A stretch of DNA of 33,398 nucleotides from a virus, in IMG/VR virus record IMGVR_UViG_3300017726_000034, positions 1-33,398 of that record. One strand, 5' to 3'. Shown here in pieces: positions 12,627 through 19,535 of the stretch. The notes under the pieces were generated by a model. It worked only from the letters and a program-made list of their open reading frames with translations. It had not been told where the DNA came from and searched no databases. Within the stretch, counting starts at the first letter, position 1. Each line of letters starts with the position of its first letter. The translations under genes and the position numbers were made by a program.

Positions 12627-12763
12627 GCCTTGCGCTTCTTTTTTCCGTTACTCTTGCGTATCATGGACTCAAGAGTTTTGGCCTGACCGGCGTGCGCCTT
12701 TGAGGCACCGCGTAGCTTCTTAACCACCTGTTTAATCTTAGTTTTTTGCCGCTTGCCTATCAT
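12623..12763 (-). CDS. 46-residue basic protein
   Basis: Product begins MIGKRQKTKIKQVVKKLRGA and continues SKAHAGQAKTLESMIRKS to NGKKKRKA. One amphipathic helix with basic ends. Its stop overlaps the lysozyme ATG (ATGA) and its start overlaps the previous stop by four bases. The LRGASKAHAGQAKTL-type core is seen in small marine phage proteins of unknown role. Confidence 0.72.
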   Translation of the reverse strand: MIGKRQKTKIKQVVKKLRGASKAHAGQAKTLESMIRKSNGKKKRKA

Positions 12764-13023
12764 GCCCTACTCCTCTTTTTAGCTGCTTTTTTGGCTGTAG
12801 GCTTTTTCTTCTTACGGATCAGGTCAGCGTCAGCCTTGCGTGCGCCGCCCTTGCCGGTAGCAAAACTGCGCACTCTGCCAGCAGCCCATTGGTGCGCGGA
12901 AACCTTGGGTCTACTGCCGCTGCTGTAGTAGGCACCTAGACCTCTCTGATAGACCTTGCCGAGTGTTGACTTGGATATGCCAGACGATTTGGAATACTTG
13001 GCAACGGTGGCGGCTTTGCTCAT
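12760..13023 (-). CDS. DUF5824-like protein
   Basis: An 87-residue basic protein: SKSTLGKVYQRGLGAYYSSG, then SRPKVSAHQWAAGRVRSFATG and GGARKADADLI, then a Lys/Ala tail. This block is the signature of a small family (DUF5824, from memory) found in cyanophages and other marine phages. Overlaps neighbours by four bases each. Function unknown; the tail would allow DNA binding. Confidence 0.86.
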   Translation of the reverse strand: MSKAATVAKYSKSSGISKSTLGKVYQRGLGAYYSSGSRPKVSAHQWAAGRVRSFATGKGGARKADADLIRKKKKPTAKKAAKKRSRA

Positions 13024-13202
13024 CCTCGGCTCCTCTGCTTGCTAATCCTGTTCATCATAGCTGGCGTCAACTTGCCTTGCCTATAAAGACGCTGCGTGCG
13101 CTTAATCTCTGCCTCACGTTTTTTGGGGTTCTTGGCACCGCGCACATACTTCTTTGGCACGCCGCCCTTTGTCTTGGACACCTTTGCAAACTTGCGCTTC
13201 AT
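13020..13202 (-). CDS. Small basic conserved phage protein
   Basis: A 60-residue protein: KVSKTKGGVPKKYVRGAKNP, then KKREAEIKRTQRLYRQGKLT and PAMMNRISKQRSRG. Similar proteins (VPKKY-GAKNP-KREAEIKRT) occur next to DUF5824-like genes in marine phages. Four-base overlaps at both ends. No function known. Confidence 0.83.
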   Translation of the reverse strand: MKRKFAKVSKTKGGVPKKYVRGAKNPKKREAEIKRTQRLYRQGKLTPAMMNRISKQRSRG

Positions 13203-13333
13203 CGCTTTTTCTTTTTAGCTTGTTGGAAATTTTTCTTAGTTGGCGAACCTTTTTGCCCAACCTTACGCATTTTCTCACCACTGCCAGCTTTAATCCTCTT
13301 ACGCTTGGCGTGAATGTTTCTATACAAGCTCAC
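13199..13333 (-). CDS. 44-residue basic conserved protein
   Basis: Starts at GTG 13333, overlapping the holin stop (GTGA). Product VSLYRNIHAKRKRIKAGSGE, then KMRKVGQKGSPTKKNFQQAK and KKKR. The SLYRNIHAKRKRI-GSGEKMRKVG pattern is a familiar tiny phage protein with no assigned role. Part of the basic-protein cluster around the lysozyme. Confidence 0.8.
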   Translation of the reverse strand: MSLYRNIHAKRKRIKAGSGEKMRKVGQKGSPTKKNFQQAKKKKR

Positions 13334-13707
13334 TTTTTCAGCCCTTTCAAACCCCTCAGACCGAATGATGCGGCAATACTAGCATACATAGCCCATTGAA
13401 ACCAATCAGGGGTAGTTTCTAACGCGGCAAACCCACGTTCAACATAGGGCTGCAAGGGCGGTATGAAGCACATGCCTATGATAGCTATAAACAAAATCGT
13501 CCAGGCCTCGTCTTTCCAGCTATCCTTGCTGGCTTCAGCCATGATCTTTTCCCAGCCAGCTTCATGCGTGGCGGCGACCTTCATTACCTCTGCTTCAGCC
13601 TCTGCCTTGGCAACCTTGACTCTAGACTGCGCTGCCTTTTCGTCTGCCTTACCCTTGAGCCAGCCGCCGGCAAGGTCAGCAATGGCGGGTATCAATGCCT
13701 GTATCAT
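13330..13707 (-). CDS. Holin-like protein (3TM holin family type)
   Basis: A 125-residue protein. An N-terminal hydrophobic segment (MIQALIPAIADLAGGWLKG), a central charged helix (KADEKAAQSRVKVAKAEAEA onward, to KIMAEASKDSWKDE), then two membrane spans: AWTILFIAIIGMCFIPPL (about 69-86) and WFQWAMYASIAASFGLRG. The KDSWKDE.WT...IP.P......GF.ALE.TPDW pattern is that of phage 3TM holins. It would open the inner membrane for the lysozyme. The ATG at 13707 overlaps the previous stop (ATGA); an upstream ATG (13728) is less likely. Confidence 0.8.
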   Translation of the reverse strand: MIQALIPAIADLAGGWLKGKADEKAAQSRVKVAKAEAEAEVMKVAATHEAGWEKIMAEASKDSWKDEAWTILFIAIIGMCFIPPLQPYVERGFAALETTPDWFQWAMYASIAASFGLRGLKGLKK

Positions 13708-13883
13708 TCGTAATCCACCCTTATGCACATCATCTCTTGGTTGTCTGCACGCACGATATCATGCTCAATCTTTACGGCCTTGGAGTGGCACTGTTCAAGC
13801 GTATCAGCGTCAGTCAATGGAGAAACGGTGTAGTTAAATGGCGACACAGCAGTCACCAGTATGACGACCCAGACCGTATTCAC
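13704..13883 (-). CDS. Small exported or membrane-anchored protein
   Basis: A 59-residue product starting at GTG 13883: VNTVWVVILVTAVSPFNYTV, a probable signal or anchor segment, followed by a polar part with two cysteines (EQCHSKAVKIEHD, MMCIRVDYE). GTGA and ATGA overlaps on both sides support it. In a lysis cluster it could be a spanin partner or an antiholin-type regulator, but no lipobox is clear. Confidence 0.62.
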   Translation of the reverse strand: MNTVWVVILVTAVSPFNYTVSPLTDADTLEQCHSKAVKIEHDIVRADNQEMMCIRVDYE

Positions 13884-14086
13884 TTCTCAGATCCTAACCA
13901 CACAGCAAAAGCGCCTGTCATTGCACCAGTGACGGTCGCTGTTAGGGCTGTGGCCTGTGAAGTCATCGCATCAGGTGACAATGAAATGAACCATTCGATC
14001 ACACGGATGTACATAAACGTCATAGTGAACATCATAAAGCGCGGAAGTATCTTCCACGCTAGAAAGCGTTCCATAGTTACTTCCAT
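13880..14086 (-). CDS. Small two-span membrane protein
   Basis: A 68-residue protein: MEVTMERFLAWKILPRFMMF, then TMTFMYIRVIEWFISL (span 1) and SQATALTATVTGAMTGAFAV (span 2), ending WLGSEK. Found in many marine phages near the tail and lysis genes with no assigned role. ATG 14086 overlaps the previous stop (TGATG) and AAGGGAGA precedes; a longer upstream frame is rejected. A second holin or holin regulator is possible. Confidence 0.78.
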   Translation of the reverse strand: MEVTMERFLAWKILPRFMMFTMTFMYIRVIEWFISLSPDAMTSQATALTATVTGAMTGAFAVWLGSEK

Positions 14087-14517
14087 CACAGTCTCCCTTG
14101 ATGGTGCAGTATCAACACAAACAAAGCACCAAGCACCGCCAAACAACACAGAATAAACCCAGCAATAATAGTGCCTTCGATAATCTTCTTGCGCTTGTGT
14201 GCAGAGGCTATCTCTGCCTCTCGCCTAGCTATCCTAGCCTTTGCTTGGAAACGCTGCCAGTCGTGCCACAAGCCCGGTCTGCCCAAGATAATCATCATTT
14301 GTTTGAGTTCTTCTTCTCGCTCTTTGATCTGCTCAAGAGCCATAAACTCTTCGAGATCTGAGCCATTGCCCTTCTTGGCAGCTTTGGCTTGGAGCTTTTC
14401 TTTTGCACCTACAAACTCTGCAATTGCATTGCCAGCAGAAGCTATATCTTTGCCGTTGGATACAACTTGCTTAATAACAGCAAAGGCGGCATTAGCTGCA
14501 GCAAGTTCAGCAAGCAT
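14086..14517 (-). CDS. Coiled-coil protein with C-terminal membrane span
   Basis: A 143-residue protein. Starts MLAELAAANAAFAVIKQVVS, then a long charged helix with DLEEFMALEQIKEREEEL and GRPGLWHDWQRFQAKARIAR, and one hydrophobic span (about 114-136, GTIIAGFILCCLAVLGALFV) near the C-terminus. This family recurs in marine T4-like and T7-like phages as a hypothetical protein. A spanin-like role is possible from the coiled coil and lysis context, though the anchor is C-terminal, not N-terminal as in Rz. Confidence 0.75.
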   Translation of the reverse strand: MLAELAAANAAFAVIKQVVSNGKDIASAGNAIAEFVGAKEKLQAKAAKKGNGSDLEEFMALEQIKEREEELKQMMIILGRPGLWHDWQRFQAKARIARREAEIASAHKRKKIIEGTIIAGFILCCLAVLGALFVLILHHQGRL

Positions 14518-14705
14518 CAGTAAATCCTTACATCTTCATTTACCATTGTTGGCAAACAATAAGCAGTGATGTTGTTGCCTTGTTTGTGCAGCCGTTGTGC
14601 AAAGTACACGCAGTCATCAACACTGCGGAAATACATATCATTGCTAGTGAGCCGCTTACCCTCACCAACGCCTACATACACAAACAGCAAGAACACATGG
14701 ATCAT
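14517..14705 (-). CDS. Small secreted protein with two cysteines
   Basis: A 62-residue protein with a hydrophobic start (MIHVFLLFVYVGVGEGKRLT) that may be a signal peptide, then SNDMYFRSVDDCVYFAQRLH with Cys and AYCLP with a second Cys, suggesting one disulphide in the periplasm. Its stop and start overlap the flanking genes. Homologue-like sequences are familiar from marine phages, with no known role. Confidence 0.72.
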   Translation of the reverse strand: MIHVFLLFVYVGVGEGKRLTSNDMYFRSVDDCVYFAQRLHKQGNNITAYCLPTMVNEDVRIY

Positions 14706-14872
14706 CCATTCAGTATGATTCCCACCAGTAACAGAATTGTTGTGCCAGCAGTGCCAATCATGATGTGTTCGATGCGCTTAATACGCAGAATAGTTTCCTT
14801 CCACCTCTCAGAGCAGACAGCTTCATGAGTGTCGATCTGGGCCTGTACAGATGCGGCGGTGGGCTTGCTCAT
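14702..14872 (-). CDS. 56-residue tail-anchored membrane protein
   Basis: Product begins MSKPTAASVQAQIDTHEAVC and continues SERWKETILRIKRIEHIMIG with a C-terminal span TAGTTILLLVGIILNG. An N-terminal helix followed by a single membrane span is typical of haemolysin XhlA-like or small holin-associated proteins; I infer only this topology. ATG overlaps the previous stop (TGATG) and ATGA joins it to the next gene. Confidence 0.7.
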   Translation of the reverse strand: MSKPTAASVQAQIDTHEAVCSERWKETILRIKRIEHIMIGTAGTTILLLVGIILNG

Positions 14873-15060
14873 CACTCAGCGTCCGCAATGGTCAAGGTAC
14901 CGGCTGCGACCTGTCGCTGGATTTCGTCGTAGTCGGAGTTATTTGGGTCAATAGGCACAAACATTTCGACACCATTGATTGTCGCTTTAATAACTCCATT
15001 TGCAATTACAGAGCCGTCTGGTTCAGGAATATTTACATATTTAGCACTGGTTATATTCAT
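14872..15060 (-). CDS. Hypothetical protein
   Basis: A 62-residue acidic protein: MNITSAKYVNIPEPDGSVIA, then NGVIKATINGVEMFVPIDPN, and a helix ending LTIADAE. GGAG lies just upstream of ATG 15060; the upstream ATG at 15126 lies inside the fibre gene. Small proteins of this type (VPIDPNN-YDEI-RQVAAGTLTI) commonly follow phage tail-fibre genes and may be assembly helpers; unproven. Confidence 0.75.
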   Translation of the reverse strand: MNITSAKYVNIPEPDGSVIANGVIKATINGVEMFVPIDPNNSDYDEIQRQVAAGTLTIADAE

Positions 15061-15062
15061 GT

Positions 15063-16088
15063 TTACAACTCCGCAGCCGCAGTAAATTTGAAATCGTAAT
15101 AGCGTGATGTTCCGGTGACGGTACAAGTAGCAGTAAAATCTACTTTATTAGGAGCATTTGCTGCTGCTGATACGGGGTCAAATCCGTTCAAGTTTGTATC
15201 TGATACCGTAATGGTAGGGTTGGCTCTCATTTGTGGAATGAGAATATCTCTAGCATATGCAGTAGAATTTTCCGCATATCCCTGTTGATGCCTAAATCTG
15301 TCTGTTGTGTAGTCTTGAAAATACCTCTGACACCTAGCCAACTCATCGCCAAACGACCGATGCTCAAACGGCGTGGCAGAGCCGACCTCAAGCTGCACGC
15401 CGGTTAGCAAAAACTCGTTGGCAGTGTTGTCTGCAATATTTACAGTTTGACCGACTGCAATGTTTGCTGTTGTGCGTGTTGCCCAAGATGTAGCCAGAGT
15501 TCCGCTGGTGAAGCCAGAGCCAACCCCAAGCCACCAATTTACATACATCCCGACGCCATTATCATCGTTTATGACATCAGCCGTGTTACCTACAAAAGTA
15601 AGCTCTTTCTTTTCCCAACTATCGGCAGAATTGATTGTGAAGGTTTGGCAGATGTGCTTGTTTGCATCGCTTGCAATTAACTCAACAGCATATGTCCCAG
15701 TCTTGTTTGAACGGGCATAAAAAGACAACGTAATCTTTTTTGCTCCAGATGTGCCGTATTGCAGATGCTGTAAATTCTGCGCTTCTATTTTATGACTGAT
15801 AACAAGGAAATCGCCAGATGCAGGGGATGCGTCGGCGGTGGTGCAGTCAACCTTGTATGAATTAGCAAACCCATCAGGAGACGTTGACGATTGAGATATT
15901 GAATATGTTCCGATATTGCTAATACCTAATTCAAATCTATCTGGACCGCCAAATGTTGACGCAGTTTTCCCAGTAACGTCCCCGCGTTGATTTATAGATG
16001 CTGAACCATTAATGATAAGGTTCCTGCCCGTGATGCCACCGGCATCAGCCGCACCCGCGAGGTCTGCGAAATCTCTTGCTCTGCTCAT
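15063..16088 (-). CDS. Tail fibre / receptor-binding-type protein
   Basis: A 341-residue beta-rich protein. The start MSRARDFADLAGAADAGGIT with GRNLIINGSASINQRG, the jelly-roll-like middle (KKITLSFYARSNKTGTYAVE) and GSATPFEHRSFGDELARCQR with YFQ form a pattern shared by many marine phage fibre or appendage proteins. The middle resembles a carbohydrate-binding module; the C-terminal 90 residues are more variable in such families and may bind the receptor. Lies directly downstream of the main fibre gene. Confidence 0.85.
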   Translation of the reverse strand: MSRARDFADLAGAADAGGITGRNLIINGSASINQRGDVTGKTASTFGGPDRFELGISNIGTYSISQSSTSPDGFANSYKVDCTTADASPASGDFLVISHKIEAQNLQHLQYGTSGAKKITLSFYARSNKTGTYAVELIASDANKHICQTFTINSADSWEKKELTFVGNTADVINDDNGVGMYVNWWLGVGSGFTSGTLATSWATRTTANIAVGQTVNIADNTANEFLLTGVQLEVGSATPFEHRSFGDELARCQRYFQDYTTDRFRHQQGYAENSTAYARDILIPQMRANPTITVSDTNLNGFDPVSAAANAPNKVDFTATCTVTGTSRYYDFKFTAAAEL

Positions 16089-16327
16089 GCCGTGTACCCC
16101 TTGCCAGCAGTGATGGCAGCATTGACCGCCGTCATGTCCTCGTCGGTCCAGTAGTCCTTTGCCACCATCAGTTCCAAGTGTTCGACGTTGCGGTCTACAC
16201 AGCCCTGCCTGTCCGCTGCGTCGTCATCTGCCATAGTGTCACCAGCGATGATGGCGTTGATAAGGTCAACGCTATGACCCATAGCGGTGTAGTTATCTGC
16301 GATTTGTTCGCTAGTGATTTCGTCCAT
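16085..16327 (-). CDS. Small acidic protein between fibre genes
   Basis: An 80-residue acidic protein (MDEITSEQIADNYTAMGHSV; later HLELMVAKDYWTDEDMTAVN). Helical in appearance. Its ATG overlaps the fibre stop (TAATG) and its 3' end overlaps the next gene by four bases. Similar small acidic proteins next to fibre genes may be chaperones; I do not recognise this one with certainty. Confidence 0.75.
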   Translation of the reverse strand: MDEITSEQIADNYTAMGHSVDLINAIIAGDTMADDDAADRQGCVDRNVEHLELMVAKDYWTDEDMTAVNAAITAGKGYTA

Positions 16328-19300
16328 TAGTTTGCTCCTTCAAGTGTGGCTATACGTGCCTCAAGTTCTTGAATGGTTGCGACGAGTAGCGGCACCAGCT
16401 TTGACTGGTCAATGCCCTGATAGACAGGGTTGCCATCGTCATCGACTTCATTGTGTGTGCCTCTAATAGCTTCCGGCACAACGGTCTGCACTTCATGTGC
16501 GAGGAAACCGTCAATGGTAGTATCAGCATCTGCAATGAAGTTGAAGCGGACAGGGTTGAGTTGCTTGAGGCGTTCAGTTGCGCCTGTCATATCTACGACC
16601 GCTTCTTTTAGACGGTAGTCTGACGAGGTGTTGAAGCTGGTGGCACTTGCAGTTGTGCTGATGCTACCAACTTCAGTCCCGGCTGCATTTAAGAATCTAG
16701 CCGGTGTCGCTGCTGTGTCTATAGAAGGCTGGCATACAATTCCATATCCCCTACTCGCACCGAAACCAAAAATTCCCAACTTAGAGACGTTTGCAGTATT
16801 TGATGTGTCATCAATGCTCAGTAAGGCACCAGAACCAACGCTAGTGGTGCCAATCATAGACTTTCCATTGCCGTCAACAATGAATCTAGGATTACCATCG
16901 CCATCTGACAGCACGATGTTGTTGTTAGATGTGCGTATGTCTAGGCCACCGCTGTTGCCGCCATAACTGCCTAAAACCACATTCTTGGAGCCGGTGCTAA
17001 TAGAAAGACCCGCATTATGACCGACAAATGTGTTGTTGGTGCCGGTTGTCGTGTCACGTCCAGCCATACGGCCAAGAAATGAATTTGCTGTGCCTGTTGT
17101 CGCCTTCTCTCCGGCTTGATACCCCAGAAAAGTGCTTTCTGTTGCTGTCGTAACGCTATCTCCGGCGTATGCGCCGACTGCGGTGTTTTCTGTGCCGGTG
17201 GTGTTTGCGGTGAGTGCCTTATGACCCACTGCCGTGTTGTTGGATGCAGTAGTGTTGGCTTCAAGAGCCTCTCGCCCAACAGCCGTATTATCAGAGCCTG
17301 TTGTGTTAAGGCGCAGGGAGTTATAGCCAAACGCAGAGTTACTACCAGTTGTATTGGCAGCCAATGCGGATGAGCCAAATGCAGCACTCGCGTTGGCCGT
17401 GTTTGCGCTAAGTGCGTTGTACCCCATTGCGGCATTGCTATGGCCAGTGGTAGTTGCCGCAAGCGCGTTATAGCCAGCAGCAGTGTTGTTACTTGCGGTT
17501 GTATTTGATGTCAGCGCACCCGAGCCTAAAGCAGTATTGTTGCTGCCGGTAGAGTTAGCATCCATGTTGTTTTTACCAACAGCAACATTGTCATCGCCGG
17601 TAGTATTCGCAAGCAGTGCGTTTTTGCCGACTCCAACATTGTCCGACCCAGAGGTGTTAGCAGTCATTGCTGCGTGGCCGATTGCAGTATTCGCGTTCCC
17701 GCTCAAGCTGCCATCGTCAAGCGCAGTGTCACCCATTGCGACGTTCTGTGAACCTGTCGGATAATTGCCATCCAGCTTAATCGTGCCGCCATCAGCAGTC
17801 AGGTTCCCGCTAAAAGTAACATTGCCAGAGAACGTGCCGCCGTTGGTCTTGCTCACCATGTCAGCCGTGGTGAAGCTCTTGAACGCATAGATGTTGATAA
17901 GGCTGCCAGTCGCTGCGCCACTAGCCAGCACAACACTGGTGCCGTTTGTAGCAGTGAAGTCAGACGGGTCGAGGACGATACCGTTCATCACGACTTGCAG
18001 ATTGTCTGCCGTATAGGACAGCGTGGCGCTGTTGTCGTCAGAGCCGCTAAATGTGGTCTGCCCTGATGTTGCTGTGTACTCGTACAGGATGAGCGAGACA
18101 TTGCCAGCACTGGTGGCGGCAATCCAGTTGGCTCCGTCGTAAACTCGCATCTCATTGGCTGTGCTGTTGAAGTACAACGCGCCGGCAACCAGGGCATCAC
18201 CGTCATTATCGACTGTAGGGTTGCTGGTCTTGCTGCCGAGATAGGTGTCATCGAAGTTGTCAAACGCAGACGCGGCAGACGCAGCACTAGCCGCCGCAGA
18301 AGTCTGTGATGCAGCCGCAGCGGTAGCTGACGATGCAGCAGCGGTTTCAGAGCTTGCCGCATTGGTCGCGGATGTCGATGCCTCAGATGCTTTTGTTGTA
18401 GCCGTGGTGGCGCTTGTAGCCGCCTCAGACGCCTTTGTCGTCGCCGTGGTGGCAGAGTTGCCAGCATTGGTCTCGCTCGTGCCAGCAGCCGTCTCAGAGG
18501 CCGCAGCAGCCGTAGCACTTGCAGCGGCAGCAGTAGCCGATGTGGCCGCATTTGTTTCGCTGGTTGCCGCGTTAGTAGCCGATGTGGATGCTTCTGACGC
18601 CTTTGTTGTGGCAGTTGTGGCACTAGATGCAGCAGATGTGGCACTTGTAGACGCTTCAGAGGCTTTGGTGGTGGCCGTTGTGGCTGATGTCGCCGCGTTA
18701 GTCTCCGACGTTGCCGCAGCAGTTTCACTTGCAGCAGCCGCTGTTGCGCTAGAAGCCGCTGCTGTAGCCGATGACGCCGCCGCTGTGGCACTTGTCGTCG
18801 CTGACGCAGCATCCACAATCAGGTCGTACTTGGCGCTGTTAGCGTTAGTAGTAAGTGGCTGTGCGCCAGAGCTTGTGTGTTCTGTGTTTACAATGAAGAT
18901 GTTGTTTGTACTGGTGTCCTTGACCAGATCACGCACCTCATATGCAGTCGATGCAGCCCAATTGCCACGGAAGGTGCCGATCTCTTGTGTAACTTGGATC
19001 TCACCGCTGCTGTCAAAGGCAAGGATCTTGTTAGCGCGTTCAGTTGCCCCAACAGTAAACTCTGTTGAAGTCATTGTATTTGTTCTGGAAATCTTGATGG
19101 CGCGGTCTAGTTCTTCCTGCTGTTCTTGTGCAAGGAAGGTTAGCTTATCAAGCGCGTCTTCATGGGTAGCAGCAGGAAACGGATCGTTAGCTACATAGTC
19201 TGTAGTCTGCGTTTGCGCAGATGTGCGGCGCAACACAACAGTCTCACCGCTGGCCGGTATGTTACCGCCGGTAAAAACTACGTTGCCACCAGATGCGTTG

Positions 19301-19479
19301 CCGACATTTGTGACTGTGTAGTGGGTGGTCTTAGTCTTGACGGTTTCAGTGCCTGTCGCATCTGTACGGATGATAACCGTAATGTCGTCATCATCGAATA
19401 TCTTGAAGCCGTAAGCAAAGGTGTCATTAGAACCATTGCCAGAATAGCTGTTCTTGGTAGTGGTGCTGCTAACCGTCAT
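16327..19479 (-). CDS. Main tail fibre, T7 gp17-type N-terminus with S74 chaperone
   Basis: A 1050-residue fibre. Residues 1-150 match the virion-attachment domain of T7-like fibres (FAYGFKIFDDDDITVIIRTD, ...HEDALDKLTFLAQEQQEELD). About 225-405 is almost only Ala, Ser and Thr in heptad-like repeats (SATAAAS, TTKASEA). About 593-840 holds roughly 15 repeats of 16-17 residues of the type NTAVG..AL.ANTTG, like trimeric autotransporter head repeats. Residues 953-1050 are an S74 intramolecular chaperone (SDYRLKEAV; Ser953 begins the motif and is the expected self-cleavage site), with a final trimer coiled coil (LLVATIQELEARIATLE). The chaperone should trimerise the fibre and be released. Confidence 0.95.
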   Translation of the reverse strand: MTVSSTTTKNSYSGNGSNDTFAYGFKIFDDDDITVIIRTDATGTETVKTKTTHYTVTNVGNASGGNVVFTGGNIPASGETVVLRRTSAQTQTTDYVANDPFPAATHEDALDKLTFLAQEQQEELDRAIKISRTNTMTSTEFTVGATERANKILAFDSSGEIQVTQEIGTFRGNWAASTAYEVRDLVKDTSTNNIFIVNTEHTSSGAQPLTTNANSAKYDLIVDAASATTSATAAASSATAAASSATAAAASETAAATSETNAATSATTATTKASEASTSATSAASSATTATTKASEASTSATNAATSETNAATSATAAAASATAAAASETAAGTSETNAGNSATTATTKASEAATSATTATTKASEASTSATNAASSETAAASSATAAAASQTSAAASAASAASAFDNFDDTYLGSKTSNPTVDNDGDALVAGALYFNSTANEMRVYDGANWIAATSAGNVSLILYEYTATSGQTTFSGSDDNSATLSYTADNLQVVMNGIVLDPSDFTATNGTSVVLASGAATGSLINIYAFKSFTTADMVSKTNGGTFSGNVTFSGNLTADGGTIKLDGNYPTGSQNVAMGDTALDDGSLSGNANTAIGHAAMTANTSGSDNVGVGKNALLANTTGDDNVAVGKNNMDANSTGSNNTALGSGALTSNTTASNNTAAGYNALAATTTGHSNAAMGYNALSANTANASAAFGSSALAANTTGSNSAFGYNSLRLNTTGSDNTAVGREALEANTTASNNTAVGHKALTANTTGTENTAVGAYAGDSVTTATESTFLGYQAGEKATTGTANSFLGRMAGRDTTTGTNNTFVGHNAGLSISTGSKNVVLGSYGGNSGGLDIRTSNNNIVLSDGDGNPRFIVDGNGKSMIGTTSVGSGALLSIDDTSNTANVSKLGIFGFGASRGYGIVCQPSIDTAATPARFLNAAGTEVGSISTTASATSFNTSSDYRLKEAVVDMTGATERLKQLNPVRFNFIADADTTIDGFLAHEVQTVVPEAIRGTHNEVDDDGNPVYQGIDQSKLVPLLVATIQELEARIATLEGAN
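16960..17700 (-). repeat. Tandem repeats encoding fibre head-like motifs
   Basis: About 15 degenerate units of 48-51 bases encode NTAVG..AL.ANTTG in the fibre gene. Periodicity matches a beta-roll coil per unit. The units diverge in the positions between the conserved residues, so the array can change length by recombination while staying in frame. Confidence 0.85.
18260..18810 (-). repeat. Ala/Ser/Thr low-complexity repeats in fibre gene
   Basis: Degenerate 21-base units encode seven-residue repeats (SATAAAS, TTTKASE, ASTSATN). The composition suits a thin coiled or collagen-like shaft. The reverse strand is open for 317 codons here, but this is only a consequence of the biased repeat codons. 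Confidence 0.8.
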
Positions 19480-19535
19480 TTGTTTGCTCCAATCCGGCTA
19501 AATGTATCAGAAAACACTGATCCCCGAAAGATGCG

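Noticed and set aside
16960-17700. Regularly spaced repeats that could be mistaken for a CRISPR array
   Set aside because: Units are degenerate, in frame and encode the fibre head repeats; there are no identical repeats with unique spacers.
18245-19198. Plus-strand 317-codon frame of Ala/Val-rich protein
   Set aside because: Shadow of the biased repeat codons in the fibre gene on the other strand.
15063-19479. Diversity-generating retroelement, as in Bordetella phage BPP-1
   Set aside because: No reverse transcriptase gene and no template/variable repeat pair seen, although some head genes resemble BPP-1 types.
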